A DNA stretch of 51,455 bases from Bacteroidales bacterium (GTDB taxonomy: Bacteria > Bacteroidota > Bacteroidia > Bacteroidales > UBA932), in assembly GCA_017458265.1 (NCBI GenBank), contig JAFTFV010000027.1, positions 1 to 51,455 of the forward strand, in the 5' to 3' direction. The notes under the pieces were generated by a model, which was given only the letters and a program-made list of their open reading frames with translations, was not told the origin of the DNA and ran no database searches. Numbering within the stretch: position 1 is the stretch's first letter; each line of letters opens with the position of its first letter. Shown one piece after another: positions 1 through 10,882 of this stretch. The position numbers and the translations under genes are program-made.

Positions 1-462
1 CTTGCGCACGGTCATCATCAGGGACAGGACTATCCACACGAAGGATGCCATGGAGATGAACCCGAAAAGGCCGCTTTCCGCCGTTATGACAATATTGTCG
101 GCAGCCTGCAGGAGATTTTCGATAAGGTCCTCCTCCTGGCCGATGTTGGAATACAGAACCTGCGCAAATGTATCGCGGAGGCCAAGTCCGTCAGTAAGGT
201 AAAAGCCGATAGCTATCGCGGGCACGACGGACAGCATGCTCCTGTATGCCAGGGCCGTGATCTGGTATCCGATTTTCTGGTCGATGAAGGTGTTGTACAT
301 TAGCACAACCGTCTTGAGGTCCCTCACAAGACGCCCTTTCCAGCGCGTGAAGTCCTCCTCCCTCAGGAACCATAAATCATGGGCGAGGAACTTCAGTATG
401 CGCGTGATCCATATGGAAATCCACCGGATCAATACAGCAATCTTATGAAAGAACTTCTTCAT
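1..462 (-). CDS. YihY/BrkB family inner-membrane protein (3' truncated by window edge)
   Basis: The open frame runs 154 codons from ATG at 462 to the window edge without a stop. A basic N-terminus (MKKFFHKIAV) leads to the family hallmark near residues 69-81 (TALAYRSMLSVVP), then a first membrane segment to about residue 90 and another around 133-150. YihY/BrkB proteins (once misnamed RNase BN) are six-helix inner-membrane proteins of uncertain function, usually 280-420 residues, so more than half is missing here. The ATG directly abuts the TAG stop of ligA (463-465), so the two are probably cotranscribed and translationally linked. Family call is fairly secure; function is unknown. Confidence 0.8.
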   Translation of the reverse strand, partial: MKKFFHKIAVLIRWISIWITRILKFLAHDLWFLREEDFTRWKGRLVRDLKTVVLMYNTFIDQKIGYQITALAYRSMLSVVPAIAIGFYLTDGLGLRDTFAQVLYSNIGQEEDLIENLLQAADNIVITAESGLFGFISMASFVWIVLSLMMTVRK

Positions 463-2514
<2,052 letters not shown>

Positions 2515-2517
2515 TTA

Positions 2518-2548
2518 CAAAAATAGTAAAAATCCATCTTTATTTCAA
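2518..2548 (-). promoter_or_regulatory. ligA promoter (-7 TATTTTTG, -33 TTG)
   Basis: On the minus strand TATTTTTG (2525 to 2518) matches the Bacteroidota -7 consensus TAnnTTTG. TTG lies 20 bp upstream (CAA at 2546-2548 on the plus strand). The box ends 6 nt before the ATG, implying a leader of only a few nucleotides. Confidence 0.7.
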
Positions 2549-2550
2549 TA

Positions 2551-2581
2551 TTGCTTAAAATTTTTAAAATGGTTATATTTG
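2551..2581 (+). promoter_or_regulatory. pfp promoter (-33 TTG, -7 TATATTTG)
   Basis: TTG at 2551-2553 and TATATTTG at 2574-2581 are separated by 20 bp, the Bacteroidota spacing. The promoter stands back to back with the ligA promoter; the two -33 elements are 2 bp apart. The predicted leader to ATG 2625 is about 40 nt. Confidence 0.7.
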
Positions 2582-2624
2582 TAGATTAGAAATTGAGATA
2601 CAAAGTACAAACTTCAATACACTT

Positions 2625-3854
2625 ATGAAAGATTCCATCATCATCCTCTGCGGAGGCGGCCCGGCACCGGGTATGAACACCGTTGTAATGTCTGTTGCAA
2701 AGACTTTCCTTTCAAATGGTTACAGAGTTATCGGCCTTCACGGCGGATACAGCGGCCTCTTCTCCAAGACACCCCGCACAGAGGACATCGACTTCTTCAA
2801 GGCCGACGCTTACTTCAACCGCGGCGGCTCCTATCTCCAGATGAGCCGTTTCAAACCCACCGACAAGGACTTCGAGGAGAACTTCAACCTGAGCCTCTTC
2901 CAGGACAACAACATCAAGCTCCTTGTTACCGTCGGCGGTGACGATACCGCTTCAACGGCTAACCGTATTGCCAAATTCCTTGAGGCAAAGCAGTATCCCA
3001 TCCACAACATCCACGTCCCCAAGACCATCGACAACGATCTCCCTCTTCCCAACAATACACCTACTTTCGGTTTCAATTCTGCAAAGAATGAGGGTGCTCA
3101 TCTTGCCCGCACCGTTTACGAGGATGCACGCACCAGCGGAAACTGGCTCATCATCAGCGCCATGGGCCGCAGCGCAGGCCACCTTGCCCTTGGCATCGGC
3201 GAGGCAACCCACTGTCCTATGACCATCATCCCCGAGATGTTCAACAAGACCGGTATCACCCTTGACAAGATCGTGAACCTTGCCCTTTCCGCCATCCTCA
3301 AGCGCAAGCTCCTTGGTATCGGATACGGCACCGTGGTGGTTGCAGAAGGCGTTTTCCATGACCTTGATCCTCAGGAAATCAAGAATGCAGGCGTTTCCAT
3401 GACCTATGACGAGCACGGCCACCCGGAGCTTGGAAAGATCTCCAAGGCTGTCCTTTTCAACGACATCCTCGAAAAGAAGTTCAAGGAAATCGGCCTCAAG
3501 GTGAAGACCCGTCCCGTGGAAATCGGCTACGATGTCCGCTGCCAGGATCCTATCGCCTATGACCTTACATACTGCACGGAACTTGCAATGGGCGCTTATG
3601 AGCTCTTCGCAAAGGGAGAGACCGGCTGCATGGTTTATGTAGATGCCTTCGGCACAGCCCATCCGCTCTATCTGAAGGATCTCCAGCAGGCCGACGGAAA
3701 GATTCCTCCGCGCCGCGTAGACATCGAAGGAGGTACCTCGCAGAACTACTTCGGCCACATCTGCCACTACATCACTCCGGCAGACTACGAAGCCGCAAAG
3801 AAGTATGTCCAGAATCCTGAGCAGTACGACTTCAAGAAGATCCTGAATTGGTAA
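2625..3854 (+). CDS. Pyrophosphate-type 6-phosphofructokinase
   Basis: Interconverts fructose 6-phosphate and fructose 1,6-bisphosphate in glycolysis. The 409-residue protein starts with the nucleotide-loop region CGGGPAPGMN. The phosphoryl-donor site reads GGDD (104-107) and the substrate loop reads PKTIDND (132-138). ATP-dependent enzymes such as E. coli PfkA carry Gly at the positions of Asp107 and Lys133; the Asp/Lys pair is the accepted signature of PPi-dependent enzymes. The MGRSAGH motif is intact. The stop codon overlaps the start of the amylase gene by 7 bp, so glycolytic entry and glucan breakdown are coupled. PPi preference is inferred from those residues. Confidence 0.92.
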   Translation: MKDSIIILCGGGPAPGMNTVVMSVAKTFLSNGYRVIGLHGGYSGLFSKTPRTEDIDFFKADAYFNRGGSYLQMSRFKPTDKDFEENFNLSLFQDNNIKLLVTVGGDDTASTANRIAKFLEAKQYPIHNIHVPKTIDNDLPLPNNTPTFGFNSAKNEGAHLARTVYEDARTSGNWLIISAMGRSAGHLALGIGEATHCPMTIIPEMFNKTGITLDKIVNLALSAILKRKLLGIGYGTVVVAEGVFHDLDPQEIKNAGVSMTYDEHGHPELGKISKAVLFNDILEKKFKEIGLKVKTRPVEIGYDVRCQDPIAYDLTYCTELAMGAYELFAKGETGCMVYVDAFGTAHPLYLKDLQQADGKIPPRRVDIEGGTSQNYFGHICHYITPADYEAAKKYVQNPEQYDFKKILNW

Positions 3855-5254
3855 AAACACTTATCTATCAGCTTCTTCCCCGCCTTTGGGGGAAGGGCAG
3901 ATTCTCCTCAATCGACTCCGGGTCCCTTAAGTATATCAAGGGGCTCGGTGCCGGTTATGTATGGTACACCGGCATGATCCGGCATGCCACATCGGCAACG
4001 GAAAAGGTGGTGAAAGGGGACGCCGGCTCTCCTTATGCCATAACTGATTACTTTGACGTGAATCCCTACATGGCTGATGACCCGGCAAGCAGGATGCAGG
4101 AATTCACTGACCTCATTGCCCGCACTCACGATGCCGGGCTCAAGGTCATCCTTGATTTCGTGCCCAACCATGTTGCCAGGGAATACCACGGGGAACTTGG
4201 CAGGAGGGACGACAAAAACGTCCACTGGACACCGGAGAACGACTTTTTCTACTATCCGGGCCAGGAGTTGAAACTCCCTGTTGAGACTGCATACAAGGAG
4301 AATCCTGCAAAGGCTTCCGGCAACGCTTTTACTCCTGAACCCGGCATGAAAGACTGGTGGGAGACGGTGAAGCTCAATTACTGCGATTTTCACACCTCCA
4401 CTTGGGACAGGATGCACGACGCCGTCCGCTTCTGGGCATCAAAAGGAGCCGATGGTTTCCGCTGTGACATGGTGGAGCTTGTGCCTCCGCAGTTCATGCA
4501 GTGGCTCATTGCCGAAATCAAGCGTGAATTCCCTCATGTCATCTTCATCGCAGAGGTTTACGAGAAGGAAAAGTACCGTATGTATCTGGACGAAGTAGGC
4601 TTTGATTTGCTATATGACAAGTCTGGACTATACGATACTTTACGCGCCGTTACCTGCAGCGATGCTTCAGCACAGGGAATCACCTGGAACTGGCAGTTTC
4701 TCGGAGATCTCCAGAGCGGCATGCTCAACTTCCTCGAGAACCATGACGAGCAGCGTCTCGCCTCTGATTTCTTCTGTGGAAACGCCCAGGCCGGGAATGC
4801 TGCGCTTGCAGTTTCCATGCTCCTGAACACAGCTCCTTTCATGCTCTATTTCGGGCAGGAACAAGGAGAAAGGGGAATGGATGCCGAGGGATTCAGCGGC
4901 AGGGACGGCAGGACCAGCATCTTCGACTGGAGTGCAAGGCACTTCGGCCCGGGGGAGGTCCTTCCTGCATACAGGGAACTCCTTGACCTCGCACAGCTTC
5001 CCGCATTCAGGGAAGGGAAGACCTATGACCTCTGCTACTGCCAGGACGGCAATTTCAATCCCAGCCGCCACTTTGCCTGGCTCCGTTCAGATGGTACTGA
5101 CACCTATCTTATGGTCTCCAATTTTGGCGTTTCCGAGGACATCACACTCCGCATACCCCCGGAAGCACTCGGCTATCTTGGCATAAAAGCCGTAAGGACG
5201 GTATACACCATCACGGTGCCGTCATCGGGTTATATGGCAGTAAAGGTAAACTAG
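3848..5254 (+). CDS. Cytoplasmic GH13 alpha-amylase family protein
   Basis: A glycoside hydrolase family 13 enzyme acting on alpha-glucans, probably glycogen or maltodextrins. The (beta/alpha)8 signatures are visible: region I DFVPNH (103-108), nucleophile Asp207 in GFRCDM, acid/base Glu236 in IAEVYE, and transition-state Asp300 in ENHDEQR. The 468-residue protein has no signal peptide and so should be cytoplasmic. The start is the TTG at 3848, inside the last codons of the phosphofructokinase gene: the conserved first strand (LIYQLLPRLWG) begins at residue 5 and the first internal ATG is at residue 43. Exact specificity (amylase, neopullulanase, trehalose-related) cannot be told. The stop interlocks with that of the convergent methyltransferase gene (CTAG). 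Confidence 0.88.
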   Translation: MVKTLIYQLLPRLWGKGRFSSIDSGSLKYIKGLGAGYVWYTGMIRHATSATEKVVKGDAGSPYAITDYFDVNPYMADDPASRMQEFTDLIARTHDAGLKVILDFVPNHVAREYHGELGRRDDKNVHWTPENDFFYYPGQELKLPVETAYKENPAKASGNAFTPEPGMKDWWETVKLNYCDFHTSTWDRMHDAVRFWASKGADGFRCDMVELVPPQFMQWLIAEIKREFPHVIFIAEVYEKEKYRMYLDEVGFDLLYDKSGLYDTLRAVTCSDASAQGITWNWQFLGDLQSGMLNFLENHDEQRLASDFFCGNAQAGNAALAVSMLLNTAPFMLYFGQEQGERGMDAEGFSGRDGRTSIFDWSARHFGPGEVLPAYRELLDLAQLPAFREGKTYDLCYCQDGNFNPSRHFAWLRSDGTDTYLMVSNFGVSEDITLRIPPEALGYLGIKAVRTVYTITVPSSGYMAVKVN

Positions 5255-5946
5255 CAGCGGCGGCGGAATTCCGCAACGGTGATGGCAGTCGCAATTGCCG
5301 CGTTAAGAGATTCCGAGCCTGGAGTATCGGCAGGGAAGGGCGGAATATAGAGGCGGTCGCTTACGCAGGCGGCCGTCTCTTTTGATATGCCGTTAGCCTC
5401 ATTGCCGATGACGATTATGCCGGAGGCCGAAAGCGCCTTGCCATACATGTTCTCTCCGTCCAGGAAAGTGCCGTAAACGGGACCGTCGTAGGAGCGGCAG
5501 AGAGTGGGGATATCGGCAGTGTAGAAGGGCACGCGGAAAATGGCGCCCATCGTTGCCTGGACCACTTTTGGGTTATATAGTTCGACCGTATCGGGGGAGG
5601 CATAAACCGCATCTATGCCGAACCAGTCCGCTATCCTCAGGATGGTTCCAAGGTTACCCGGATCCCTGATGCCGTCAAGTGCCAGGTACAGGCCCTGCGA
5701 AGGGGCCTTGAAAGGCCTTGAGGACTGCTTTACGACAGCAAGGACGGGGGAGGGGGAGGAAAGGGAGGATATCCTTTCCATAGCAGCATCGCCGATGTCT
5801 TCCTTCCTGTACCTGGCCTCAATGACAAAACCGGATTTCTCTGCCTCTCTGACGAGTTTTTCTCCTTCTACCGTGAATACGCCATACTCGTCACGGAATT
5901 TCTTCTGTGACAGGGATTTGACATATTTGATCTCGGCAGATGTCAT
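5251..5946 (-). CDS. TrmH/SpoU-family RNA 2'-O-methyltransferase
   Basis: SAM-dependent ribose methyltransferase with the trefoil-knot (SPOUT) fold. All three family motifs are present in 231 residues: motif 1 DGIRDPGNLGTILR (91-104), motif 2 IGNEANGIS (180-188), and motif 3 IPP...SESLNAAIA (201-219). An N-terminal substrate-binding domain (1-75) is typical of rRNA-modifying members (RlmB/TsnR-like), so 23S rRNA is the probable target; the site cannot be deduced. The gene follows the decarboxylase gene by 5 nt and is probably cotranscribed. Its TAG stop shares the palindrome CTAG with the stop of the convergent amylase gene. Confidence 0.9.
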   Translation of the reverse strand: MTSAEIKYVKSLSQKKFRDEYGVFTVEGEKLVREAEKSGFVIEARYRKEDIGDAAMERISSLSSPSPVLAVVKQSSRPFKAPSQGLYLALDGIRDPGNLGTILRIADWFGIDAVYASPDTVELYNPKVVQATMGAIFRVPFYTADIPTLCRSYDGPVYGTFLDGENMYGKALSASGIIVIGNEANGISKETAACVSDRLYIPPFPADTPGSESLNAAIATAITVAEFRRRC

Positions 5947-5951
5947 TGAAT

Positions 5952-7352
5952 CTACTTGTATCCCAGGGTTTTCAGCATTGATTCAGAGCTCTGCTCCTCG
6001 GCAAAGACGCTGGTGACGAGGTTGCCGTCCTTGTCCCTGTCGATAAGGATGTGCTTGGGGGAGGGCATGAGGCAGTGCTTGATGCCGCCGTAGCCGGAAA
6101 TGGCTTCCTGATATGCACCGGTGTGGAAGAAGCCGATATAGAGGCTTTCCCTGCGGCTGCGGATGGTGGGCAGGAAGATGGCGTTGGCGTGATAATCGGC
6201 ATTGTAGAAGTCCTGGCTGTCGCAGGTGAGACCGCCGAGGAAGACGCGCTGGTACTCGTCGTTCCACTTGTTGATAGGGAGGAGGATGAAGCGCTGGTTA
6301 AGGCCCCATGTGTCTGGGAGGCAGGTCATGAAGGAGTTGTCAATCATGTACCACTTTTCGCGGTCGTTCTGCTGCTTGATGTCCAGGATCTTGAAGATGG
6401 TGGCGCCGCTTTCACCCACTGTGAAACTGCCGAATTCGGTGAAGATGTCAGGCTCTTTAACGCCATAAGCGTTGCAGGTGACCTTGATCTGGTTTATGAT
6501 CTCTTCCACCATGTATTCATACTCGAAATCCATGGCAAGGGATGTCTTGTTGGGAAGGCCGCCGCCGATGTTAAGGCTGTCCAGTTCGGGGCAGATGGAC
6601 TTGAGCTCACAGTATACCCTGACGCATTTGGAAAGTTCGTTCCAGTAATATGCAGTGTCCCTGATTCCGGTGTTGATGAAGAAGTGGAGCATCTTCAGGT
6701 GGAAGTTGGGATGCTTTGCGATATTGTCCTTGTAGAACTTCACGATGTCTGAATAGCGGATGCCAAGACGGGAGGTATAGAAGTCGAAATTGGGCTCTTC
6801 CTCGGATGCGATGCGGATTCCGAGGTAGGTTTCCTCTTCAATAAGGTCGGAGAGATCGTCGAATTCGTTCTTGTTGTCAAGGACGGGAATGATTTTCTTC
6901 CATCCGTCTTTCCTGAGGGTGGCGATATTCTCGATATACTGCGGCCTCTTGAAACCGTTGCAAATGATGAAGGTCTCTTCCTTGCTCACGGAACCGTCCT
7001 TCTCCAGGGCCTGGACAAGGTCAAGGTCGTAGGCCGATGAAGTCTCAAGATGGATGTCGTTCTTGAGGGCTTCGTGAAGAACAAATGCGAACTGGGAGCT
7101 CTTTGTACAGTAACTGTAGTTGTATTCACCCTGGTAGTCGGCCTTTGCCATTGCTACCTTGAAAAGCCTCTTTGCCCGCTGGATCTGGGAAGATATCTTG
7201 GGCAGATAGGTGATTTTAAGGGGGGTACCGTACTTGTCGATAATGTCCATCAGGTCTATGTCGTTGAACATCAGATTGCCGTCTGCAACCATGAATTCGT
7301 CCTGAGGGAAATCAAAGGTTTGCTCAATGAGATCAATGTACTTGTTTTTCAT
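5952..7352 (-). CDS. PLP-dependent fold-III decarboxylase, arginine-decarboxylase-like
   Basis: A 466-residue alanine-racemase-fold decarboxylase. Visible features are the Schiff-base lysine Lys84 in YCTKSSQF, ETSSAYDLD (103-111), a glycine-rich phosphate loop NIGGGLP, and the C-terminal Cys/Asp active-site motif GGLTCDSQDF. Architecture fits the shorter Bacteroidota proteins commonly annotated as arginine decarboxylase rather than LysA or the long SpeA of enterobacteria. If so it makes agmatine for polyamine synthesis, but ornithine, diaminopimelate or carboxynorspermidine are possible substrates. No other polyamine gene lies nearby. It has its own promoter facing away from tamL. Confidence 0.75.
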   Translation of the reverse strand: MKNKYIDLIEQTFDFPQDEFMVADGNLMFNDIDLMDIIDKYGTPLKITYLPKISSQIQRAKRLFKVAMAKADYQGEYNYSYCTKSSQFAFVLHEALKNDIHLETSSAYDLDLVQALEKDGSVSKEETFIICNGFKRPQYIENIATLRKDGWKKIIPVLDNKNEFDDLSDLIEEETYLGIRIASEEEPNFDFYTSRLGIRYSDIVKFYKDNIAKHPNFHLKMLHFFINTGIRDTAYYWNELSKCVRVYCELKSICPELDSLNIGGGLPNKTSLAMDFEYEYMVEEIINQIKVTCNAYGVKEPDIFTEFGSFTVGESGATIFKILDIKQQNDREKWYMIDNSFMTCLPDTWGLNQRFILLPINKWNDEYQRVFLGGLTCDSQDFYNADYHANAIFLPTIRSRRESLYIGFFHTGAYQEAISGYGGIKHCLMPSPKHILIDRDKDGNLVTSVFAEEQSSESMLKTLGYK

Positions 7353-7376
7353 CGCTTGTCAACGCATAAAAGTGTG

Positions 7377-7384
7377 CAAATATA
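7377..7384 (-). promoter_or_regulatory. -7 box of decarboxylase gene (TATATTTG)
   Basis: The minus-strand sequence TATATTTG is an exact TAnnTTTG match, 24 nt upstream of the ATG at 7352. No convincing TTG was seen at the usual distance. Confidence 0.55.
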
Positions 7385-7396
7385 AGCAAAAAGTGT

Positions 7397-7404
7397 TATT
7401 TTTG
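7397..7404 (+). promoter_or_regulatory. -7 box of tamL-like gene (TATTTTTG), very short leader
   Basis: TATTTTTG is an exact -7 consensus match ending 7 nt before the ATG at 7412. The predicted transcript is leaderless or nearly so. The box is 12 bp from the oppositely oriented decarboxylase -7 box, so the two promoters share one short divergent region. Confidence 0.6.
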
Positions 7405-7411
7405 CAGATAT

Positions 7412-9583
7412 ATGAAACGGAAAGTTTGCATAATCATATCAATGCTCCTCGTACTCTCCTGCGGAACAACCCGTTCCCTCAAAGACGGAGAGTACCATCT
7501 GAGGGAAACGAAGGTTGTTGCAAACGATCCTTCATACAATACGTCATCCCTTTCCACATACATCGGCCAGAAGCCAAATACCTATTTCCTGGGCATTAAT
7601 CCCTTTGTTGCGCTGTATAATGTCGGCAATGACGAAACGGGTTTCGGCCGCTTCGTGAGAAAACTCGGCGAGGCACCTGTGGTATACGACCCCTTCAAGG
7701 TTGAAGAGAGTATTACCAGCATGGAAAACCACCTCAAGAATACCGGGTACTACGGTTCTTCCGTGGAAAGTCAAATAGAGGTGAAAGGCAGGAAGGTCTA
7801 CGTCACATATTATGTAGATGTAGGGAAGCGCTATCAAATAAGTTCCATCACCTATGAGGTCCCTCAGTATGGGACTTTTCAGAAAGACTTCGACGCCGAC
7901 CTTCCCAACACGACCATAAAGAAGGGGCAGTACCTCTCCGAATCGGCCCTGGATGCAGAGGCGGCAAGAAGCGCAGAGTACTTCCGCAGCATCGGCTACT
8001 ACGGTTTCACCAAGAACTTTTTCGCCTTCGAAGCCGACACCCTCTCACATGACGGCAAAGCCACCCTTAAGATGCAGATAAGGGACTATGCCCTGGGAGA
8101 TTCACCGGAAGCAGCGGCGGAACACAGGAAATTCACTATCGGCAAGGTTACGATTTCCCGTCCTGAAAAGCTGCGCCTGAGGCAGTCCGTCCTGGAAAAC
8201 CTGAACATGCTCCGCCCCGGTGATCCGTACAACGAAAAGGAAATCAACACCACGTACTCAAGGTTCGCATCGGTGAGCATGCTCTCCGGAGTGAACATCA
8301 ACATGACACCGTCGACCCTTGACAAGGTAGACTGTGACATCGCCCTGCGTACATCAGGTATCCAGGGATTCAAGACCAACCTGGAAGGTTCCGTGAACTC
8401 TACCGGACTCTTCGGCATTTCACCGCAGCTGAGCTACTATCACAAGAACGTTTTCCATGGGGGAGAGATACTCAATATCGGCCTGAAGGGAAACTTCCAG
8501 TTCAAGCCCGGAGACAGCGCCTATTCTACGGAAGTGAGCGTTTCGGGAAGCCTCCGTTTCCCCAAGGCGCTGGGTCTTCCCAATCATCTTTTCCAGGGAC
8601 CTTACATCCCCAGAACGGATATTTCGGCATCATTCAGCTACCAGGACCGTCCCGAGTATGAAAGGACCATGATCTCGACGTCCATGTCCTATACCGGAAG
8701 ATGGGGGAGCAGGATATCGTATCTGCTGACGCCTTTTCAGGCCAATATAGTGCGCCTGTTCAATATAGACAGCAGTTTTGAAACCAGCCTCAAACAGAGC
8801 AACCCCTTCATCCTGGCGGCCTACATGGACCATGTGGACATCGGCGTGGGAGGCAATTTCTACTATACCACGGATGCATCGGCCGTGCCCACCGGGGCTT
8901 ACCATTATTTCAGGCTCGGGGCCGATGTCTCCGGCAATGTCATCAGCGCCTTCAACCGGTTCATGCCGGTAAACGAAGCAGGGCAGCATACCATTTGGGA
9001 AACTCCTTACTCACAGTATGTCCGGGCCGAATTCCAGGCGGGAAAGGTATTCCGCTTCGGATTCAGGGAACTGCAGGCGCTCGCTCTCCATTTCATGGCG
9101 GGAGCAGGCTACGCATACGGCAACAGCACTTCACTGCCTATTGAAAAGCAGTTCTACAGCGGAGGCGCAATGTCCATGAGAGGCTGGCAAGCAAGGACCC
9201 TTGGACCGGGAACATCGGCAATGCTTACCGATTTTGCCATCCCAAGCCAGATCGGCGAGATGAAACTGGAGGCGAATATCGAATACCGGTTCCCCTTGTT
9301 CTGGAAGATAGAAGGCGCCCTTTTCACTGACGTCGGCAATATCTGGGACATCCATTCGGATACGGAGGGCGCCGCCTTCGACATCAAGACCCTGCCGGAA
9401 TCCCTTGCAGCGGACTGGGGCATTGGCATACGCCTGAATCTGGATCTCATCCTCATCCGCGTGGACGCAGGTATCCGCTATCGTGACCCCGCCCTTGCCG
9501 CAGGCTCGCGCTGGATAGGGCCCAAGGACTGGTTCACTGGGGACAATACCGCAATCCACTTCGGTGTGGGATATCCTTTCTGA
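7412..9583 (+). CDS. TamL-like lipoprotein of the Omp85/BamA-TamA family
   Basis: Outer-membrane barrel protein anchored by lipid. A short signal peptide ends in a lipobox (LVLSC, Cys17), followed by POTRA-like alpha/beta repeats (about 100-290) and a C-terminal beta-barrel (about 330-723) ending in an aromatic residue (GVGYPF). A strand near the end of the barrel region carries GAMSMRGWQ, the RGF/RGW-type loop of Omp85 proteins. In Bacteroidota the lipidated Omp85 partner of TamB is called TamL, which is the best match; no tamB gene lies in this window. The ATG is kept because the next Met would remove the positive N-region. The stop abuts that of rarA with no spacer. Confidence 0.85.
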   Translation: MKRKVCIIISMLLVLSCGTTRSLKDGEYHLRETKVVANDPSYNTSSLSTYIGQKPNTYFLGINPFVALYNVGNDETGFGRFVRKLGEAPVVYDPFKVEESITSMENHLKNTGYYGSSVESQIEVKGRKVYVTYYVDVGKRYQISSITYEVPQYGTFQKDFDADLPNTTIKKGQYLSESALDAEAARSAEYFRSIGYYGFTKNFFAFEADTLSHDGKATLKMQIRDYALGDSPEAAAEHRKFTIGKVTISRPEKLRLRQSVLENLNMLRPGDPYNEKEINTTYSRFASVSMLSGVNINMTPSTLDKVDCDIALRTSGIQGFKTNLEGSVNSTGLFGISPQLSYYHKNVFHGGEILNIGLKGNFQFKPGDSAYSTEVSVSGSLRFPKALGLPNHLFQGPYIPRTDISASFSYQDRPEYERTMISTSMSYTGRWGSRISYLLTPFQANIVRLFNIDSSFETSLKQSNPFILAAYMDHVDIGVGGNFYYTTDASAVPTGAYHYFRLGADVSGNVISAFNRFMPVNEAGQHTIWETPYSQYVRAEFQAGKVFRFGFRELQALALHFMAGAGYAYGNSTSLPIEKQFYSGGAMSMRGWQARTLGPGTSAMLTDFAIPSQIGEMKLEANIEYRFPLFWKIEGALFTDVGNIWDIHSDTEGAAFDIKTLPESLAADWGIGIRLNLDLILIRVDAGIRYRDPALAAGSRWIGPKDWFTGDNTAIHFGVGYPF

Positions 9584-10882
9584 TTATTTCTTGTAGTACT
9601 TGGGCCAACAGGCTTCGAGGTATGCTCGGAGAACGTTTTCGTGCTTGTTGGGCTGGGGTTCGTAGAAGACGGTGCCCCTGGCGGCATCAGGAAGGAATTC
9701 CATGTCTACGAAGTGACCGGGATAGTCGTGTGCGTACTTGTATCCGTCGGAATAGCCCAGTTCTTCCATGAGTTTTGTGGGAGCATTGCGGATAGGGAGG
9801 GGAACAGGCAGATTCCCTGTTTCCTTCACGTATGCAAGCGCCTTTTCCAGTGCCATATAAGAGCCGTTGCTCTTGGGTGAGGAGGCGAGGTAAACCGTGG
9901 TCTCTGCAAGCGGGATGCGGCCTTCCGGCATGCCTATTTTGGATACCACCTCAAAGCAGGCATTGGCCAGAAGAAGCGCATTGGGATTTGCAAGGCCGAT
10001 GTCTTCGGAAGCGCTAAGGCAAAGGCGCCTGGCGATGAAAAGAGGGTCTTCTCCGCCGTCTATCATCCTTGCGAGATAATAAATGGCGGCGTTGGGGTCA
10101 GACCCGCGTATACTCTTGATAAAGGCCGATATGATGTCGTAATGCATTTCGCCGTCCTTGTCATAAATGGCCATGTTCTCCTGGATAGAATCCGTGACCG
10201 TGGCGTTGTCTATGACTATTGGATCCTTGCCGGCATTGGCATCGACAACAATCTCCAGGACATTGAGGAGCTTCCTGGCATCTCCGCCGCTGTAGCGCAT
10301 CAGAGCCTCTGTCTCTTCGATTTTGATGTTCTTCTGCTTGAGGAGCACATCTTCCTTGACAGCCCTGTCAAGAAGGGTCTGGAGATCTTCCTTGTCAAGG
10401 CTTTTGAGAACAAACACCTGACAGCGGGAAAGAAGGGGAGTGATCACCTCGAACGAGGGATTCTCCGTTGTGGCACCTATTAATATAATGGTACCGTTTT
10501 CCACCGCGCCAAGGAGAGCATCCTGCTGGGCTTTGTTGAAACGGTGGATTTCATCGATGAAAAGGATGGGGGAGCCCTTCTGCGAGAAGATATTGGAAGA
10601 GCCGGCCTTCTCGAACACTTCGCGCACATCCTTGACGCCTGCAGTGACTGCGGAGAGGGTGAAAAACTCCCTGTCAAGGGTATGGGCAATGATTCTTGCA
10701 AGCGTAGTCTTTCCTACACCCGGAGGCCCCCAAAGTATGAAGGATGAAAGGTTTCCGGATTCTATCATCCTTGAGAGCACGGAGCCCGGCCCCACAAGAT
10801 GACGCTGACCGACATAATCGGCCAGCGTCACGGGTCTCATGCGCTCCGGAAGGGGAGGCAGCATTTGCGATGAAGCGCTCAT
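9584..10882 (-). CDS. rarA: Replication-associated recombination protein A (RarA/MgsA AAA+ ATPase)
   Basis: AAA+ ATPase related to clamp loaders and to eukaryotic WRNIP1, acting at stalled replication forks. The 432-residue protein shows Walker A GPPGVGKTT (52-60), Walker B LFIDEIHRF (107-115), sensor motif GATTENPSFEV (136-146), and the C-terminal oligomerisation domain typical of MgsA. The start ATG shares its A with the TGA of the upstream acetyltransferase gene (TGATG), so translation is coupled. The stop directly abuts that of the convergent tamL-like gene, with no terminator between. Confidence 0.95.
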   Translation of the reverse strand: MSASSQMLPPLPERMRPVTLADYVGQRHLVGPGSVLSRMIESGNLSSFILWGPPGVGKTTLARIIAHTLDREFFTLSAVTAGVKDVREVFEKAGSSNIFSQKGSPILFIDEIHRFNKAQQDALLGAVENGTIILIGATTENPSFEVITPLLSRCQVFVLKSLDKEDLQTLLDRAVKEDVLLKQKNIKIEETEALMRYSGGDARKLLNVLEIVVDANAGKDPIVIDNATVTDSIQENMAIYDKDGEMHYDIISAFIKSIRGSDPNAAIYYLARMIDGGEDPLFIARRLCLSASEDIGLANPNALLLANACFEVVSKIGMPEGRIPLAETTVYLASSPKSNGSYMALEKALAYVKETGNLPVPLPIRNAPTKLMEELGYSDGYKYAHDYPGHFVDMEFLPDAARGTVFYEPQPNKHENVLRAYLEACWPKYYKK

